A stretch of DNA of 64,000 bases from Anaeramoeba flamelloides (lineage: Eukaryota; Metamonada; Anaeramoebidae), in the NCBI GenBank assembly GCA_027625915.1, contig JANTQA010000012.1:5416501-5480500 (forward strand), given 5' to 3'. Under the pieces are notes generated by a model, which saw nothing but the letters and a program-made list of their open reading frames with translations, did not search any database and had not been told where the DNA came from. Below, in pieces: positions 59,843 to 64,000 of the stretch (position 1 is the stretch's first letter; each line of letters opens with the position of its first letter). Position numbers and translations under genes: made by a program.

Positions 59843-62828
59843 ATACTTTTTAATATTTTGCTTCTTGTAAGATCAAATGTAATATCAAAAACTTTTATTT
59901 GTTTTTTTTTGATTTTTTTTTTTTTTTTTTTTTTTTTTAACTTTGAGCCATTCCAATTCTACCTTAAATTTTTTATATGCTCAAATTTGATACCTATTTA
60001 GATTCTTAAAAAGCTGAGTGTGAGTATACTGTAGTCAAAATAATTGAATCTAAAATCAGACAACGAGGGCCCATAATTTTATTAACTAATCATAAAGCTG
60101 AAATTTGAAGAAAAAAAAAAAAAAAAAATATTAGATTGTTTGATCTTGCTCAAACTCTAACTCATACTAGTAATAGTCTTTTCAATTTTTAAGACATAAT
60201 CATGGGTGACATGAGTTTTCCAGATTTTAAAAGAATCGATTATAAACTTTAATTTTACGTTTTTTACCAATATTAAAAAAAAAACTAACTGTGTTTTTCT
60301 TGAGGTTTTCTGATTTGTATTATCTATTGATTTTCGTTAGGTTTTTTTGAGTTTTCTATTGATTTTCCAAATAAATAGATTTTCAGAATAAAATAGAAAA
60401 CCTTAAAAAAACCTAGAATAGTTCACATATAAATAGAAAAACCTAGAAAAAGTAACGGAAAGTGCCTCTTTTTTCCAGATTTTAAAAGAATTGAGTAAAA
60501 TAACTACTTTTAGACGATACTTATGGATTCATGAAAACTTAAGAGTAAGTGCCGTAGGTTATTTTTTACCTTTTGAAATTAACCGAAAATTTAAATAACT
60601 TTTCAGTTTATTTCAAAAATTAAAAAAAAACCTAACGAGAATGTCCTAGGTTTTACAAAATTCAAAAGAATTGAGTAAAATCGAAGATTTTTATTCTCTA
60701 TTCTTTTAAATTCTCGAAAACCTCAGGAAAGTGTCCTAGGTTTTTTTTACTTTCTGAAATAAACCGAAAATTTATTAAAATTTTCTGTTTATATCAAAAA
60801 TTAAAAAAAACCTAACGGAAAATTAAATAAAAATTAAAATTTTCAATTTAAATCGAGAAACAATTTTTCAATACTCCAACATAATTGATATATCATTTGT
60901 AAAATATTTATTTTATTTAAAAAACCTTTCAAAAGATAATAAAATTGCCATTTAGCTATGAAGAACCAAATTTCAAAACTTTTTTATAATTAAATTTAAA
61001 AAAAATCTCAAAAATAATTGCTTTTAGCAACCAAAATTGTATAATACCATAAAAAATAATTTTTAATCAAAGTCATCTTATTAATCAATCATATTGATAG
61101 AAGTGGATATATTAAAAAAGTGCAAAAATTGCAGACATTTCTTTTTTTTTTGAAAAAATTTTTTCATTATTTTGATGTGACCCTTAGAAATTTTGTAATC
61201 AATAGAAATTTGATTTTCTTTTTTTAAAAATTTTTTTATCAAAGAAACAACACATATTCTGTCATACAATAAAAAGAAAAACAATAATTTTGTTTTAATT
61301 TTAAGAGTAAAAATTATTCTTATTTAAAATATTTATCAAATATTAAATTTCATATAAAAAAGAAATTAAAAAACTTGAAAGCTTTTTTCAAGGTTAAAAT
61401 TTTTAAAGAAAAATACAGTATAATGTCACAAACTTGTATTTGATTATTAAACTCATATATAACAATTAATATTTCAATTGTAAATATTTGTTAAGATAAT
61501 TATAGGATATGAATCACAACTTTGACTGAAAATCTGGTGATCATTTCTATAATTACTCATCCACCTTAATAAAAACAAAGTAATAAAATCTTTAGTGTTT
61601 TAAAAAGAATATTTTTAAAATAGAATATCAAATTAATTCATTTTTTATATTTCTGAAAATATTAATTTCCAAATTTATAGGACAATTTTTTGAAATTTCA
61701 TTATTCCTGAAATAGTAAAACCTTTTCTTTTTTTTTTTTTTGATAAAACTTATTATTTTCAAACTTTCAGTGAGAGAATTACTAATAAATCAGCCAAATT
61801 TCAGTATTTGGGGCAATTGTTTTATTATGTTTATTTCTTAGCTCATTTGTCTTACAAATAATAAAATCATTACATTATATTTTTATTTATTAATCTATAT
61901 TGGTTATTATCACTAAATACTTTAGTAAAATACATAATTATTCAAAAAAAAAAAAAATAAAACAAATTTTTTTCTGATGAAAAATCTACCCCTCTTTTTG
62001 TAATTTATTTTAATGTTGAAATCAAAATTTCTCAAAAAAAAAAAAAAAAAATTAAAATTTTCTGTTTTTAATCCGAAACTTTTCTAATGATCCAGGATTT
62101 ATTTCAACCTGAATGGAAAAGTTCGAAATTTTCCTTAGAGTGCTTTTTTTTAGAAATAACACTATTACAAGAAACAACAAAAAGATTTTTTCGATTCATC
62201 TAATTTCAAATTATTCATTCAAGATAAGTGGAATACCTAACAACACCAATTGTCAGTAAAAAGAGTCTGGATGTTACCCACAAATTTACAAAGATATTTT
62301 AAAAATTTTTCGTTCAATTTCCTTATTTTGTTATAGTTTTATGAACTTTGGATAAATGAGAAAAAAGTATTGTCTTGGTCTAAAATTTAAGAAACTTTTG
62401 AAATTAGTTAACACAACTATCTGAGTTGGGACAAAAAGATTTTAAAATTGATATATCATGTTTCTTAAACTGGGAATTGAACCAAAAATGTTTTTTTAAA
62501 TCATCGAATTGATTAGTATATTATTTTATGTTTTTTTAAATAAATATTTTCAAATTTCGGTAATTGTAAACCTTAAAGGGTTTCTTATTATATGACAAAT
62601 TTCCATTAAATTCAGTTGATAATTATCTTTGAAAACAAACAATGAAAACAATTAATTTTGAGTTAGAAAAAATTAGGATTGTATAAAACAAATTAGAATC
62701 AATTGATTAACTTCAACCATAATTATTTTATGGTAAAGAACTCATTTTAAGAACTTGAGAGTTTTAAAATCTAATATCTTTACGGAAAGTCATTTTTGTT
62801 TAATTCTTTTTTTAGATTAATTTTTCTA
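59843..62828. other. 3 kb spacer with hairpin-cluster repeat
   Basis: Holds a T run at 59913-59938, a possible mariner-like end near 60028 (CTGTAGTCAAAATAATTGAA) without a found partner, and the hairpin-cluster repeat at about 60190-60830. The rest is AT-rich with no recognised gene. A TTTTTTTAG just before the TBC start could be an acceptor of a 5' UTR intron. Confidence 0.5.
60190..60830. repeat. Hairpin-cluster repeat, copy 3 (longest)
   Basis: At least three successive inverted repeats of about 75-80 bp. One pairs AGGTTTTACAAAATTCAAAA with TTTTAAATTCTCGAAAACCT (about 60645-60724). The next pairs CTGAAATAAACCGAAAAT with ATTTTCTGTTTATATCA (about 60740-60815). A TCCTAGGTTTT box separates them repeatedly. 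Non-coding. Confidence 0.65.
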
Positions 62829-64000
62829 ATGAATAATTTAAAACAAAAATTGAACACAAGTGACTCAAATCAGAAAATAAATGATGTAAACCAAAAGATA
62901 CTAAATAAAAATAAAGAAACAAATGAGAGAAAACAAAAAGAAAAAGCAAAAAATAAAAGAGATCTTCACGAAAAAGAGCAAAATTTAAAAAAGCAAGAAA
63001 CAAACAATAAAAAATCAGAAACTGAAATAGATTTAAATACTATTGCTAACCAATCTGTTGTGAATAAAAACAAAATAATAGATCAAAAAAATAATCGCAA
63101 TTACCCAAAAAAAAACGAAAAAGAAAATGAAAAAGAGAAAGAGAATGAGAAAAATAACGAACCTAAAAAAGCTAATGAGAAAGAAGAAAAAGAGAAAGAG
63201 AAAGAAAGAGAAAAAGAAAGAGAAAAAGAAAGAGAAAAAGAAAGAGAAAGAGAAAAAGAAAAAGAAAAAGAAAAAGAGAATGAAAAAGAAATAGAAATAG
63301 AAATAGAGGAAGAAACGGAAGAAGAACAAGCACAAGAAAATGAATACAATTTAGAGGATTACAAAGAAAAAATCAGATCAATAATAAAAAAACAACCAAA
63401 CCCAGAACAAATCTCTCGTAAATTGAAAAACCTGTTCCCAAAAGGCTTAAACGACGAACTACGTAAATTCGTCTGGCCTTTACTTTTAGGTGTATCGACA
63501 GACGAATTGGATCCAAATTTTGAAAAACATATTATAGAACACAAAGATACAAAACAGGTTCGAGTTGATATTGAGAGATCTTTAACAAAGTTTATTGAAA
63601 ATATTGATCCAGATAAGATTCCTGTAATTCGTAATACATTAGAAACAATTATTAATTCAATTCTTTCAAAAAATCCCACTTTGAATTATTTCCAAGGTAA
63701 CTTTTGCATTTTTCTCTTAGTTTCATTTGTTTCTTTAATTTGTCCTTAATTGATCCTTCAAAATACAAACAATTCAAAAATTTTCCTGAGAAGTAAAAAA
63801 ACAATTATGAGATACTTTTAAAAAACTTTTTCGGAATAAAACAAAGAGTGAAAAACAGATACAATGAAGACCTTAAGGTAGTAGTCATGGTTTTGAAATG
63901 AAAAAGAAAAAAAAAGGATAATAGAGAAGAACTCAAAACAAAATCTAAGTGAAAATGGAAACAAAAAGAAATAACAGGTTTTTTTAATTGGGACAGTCTG
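62829..64000 (+). CDS. TBC1D20-like Rab GTPase-activating protein, 5' part
   Basis: First exon (62829-63696, 289 codons plus one base) of a TBC-domain protein; the rest lies beyond the window. TBC proteins switch off Rab GTPases with paired Arg and Gln fingers. Both are visible: VRVDIER at 244-250 supplies the IxxDxxR arginine, and YFQ at 287-289 is the YxQ glutamine, with Gly next. The domain starts near 205 with FPKGLNDELRKFVWPLLLG. The LNYFQG form and the short spacing resemble TBC1D20/Gyp8, a Rab1/Rab2 GAP of the ER, but the assignment to that subgroup is moderate. The N-terminal 170 residues are disordered and highly charged, with a Glu/Lys/Arg run at about 95-169 that could form a single alpha helix. 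The exon ends at a GTAACT donor inside the conserved motif; no continuing exon was found before 64000, so the intron exceeds 300 bp. The ATG at 62829 is preferred to an earlier non-ATG start. Confidence 0.8.

Noticed and set aside
63697-63749. In-frame continuation of the TBC protein to a stop
   Set aside because: The frame breaks the conserved motif right after YFQG and starts with a GTAACT donor, so it is intron read-through.

Overview
The window is nuclear DNA of a very AT-rich, intron-containing unicellular eukaryote. Signs of this are GT..AG introns, a cytosolic-type Hsp70, MLH1, an R2R3 Myb protein, a Piezo channel, an ER J-protein and a TBC-domain RabGAP, all with Asn/Lys/Ser/Glu-rich low-complexity inserts and long AT-rich spacers. 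The mix, notably a calponin-homology protein followed by many PH-like repeats, suggests an amoeboid protist, possibly an anaeramoebid or amoebozoan. That placement is inference, not proof. No retrovirus-like, LTR or Polinton element, tRNA, rRNA or CRISPR was recognised.

Genes, left to right: (1) R2R3 Myb protein, minus, two exons (574-1795). (2) Giant CH-domain plus multi-PH-like protein, minus, two exons (7594-13703); the first exon is small and completes the CH domain. (3) DNAJB12/14-like membrane J-protein, plus, two exons (19761-20662). (4) Hsp70, minus (24770-26749). (5) Unrecognised membrane protein, minus (33165-33998). (6) MLH1, minus (36012-38759). (7) Piezo channel, minus, two exons separated by a 2.6 kb intron (42806-53407). 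(8) Unrecognised basic protein, plus (58643-59842). (9) TBC1D20-like RabGAP, plus, cut off by the window edge (62829-64000). The genes do not form an operon-like unit. Loose links are the Hsp70/J-protein pair (chaperones) and the J-protein/TBC pair (both expected at the ER).

The spacers are packed with non-coding mobile DNA. There are several Tc1/mariner-style MITEs with TA flanks. A 1.3 kb fold-back at 16063-17357 has two nearly identical ~500 bp arms. MITEs are nested inside another fold-back element 5' of the Hsp70 gene. A hairpin-cluster repeat occurs three times. A modular dispersed repeat, always in the same orientation, occurs many times, including inside the Piezo intron. Four genes required intron models built by eye from conserved domains and matching splice phase; these change the protein N-termini compared with the open frames alone.
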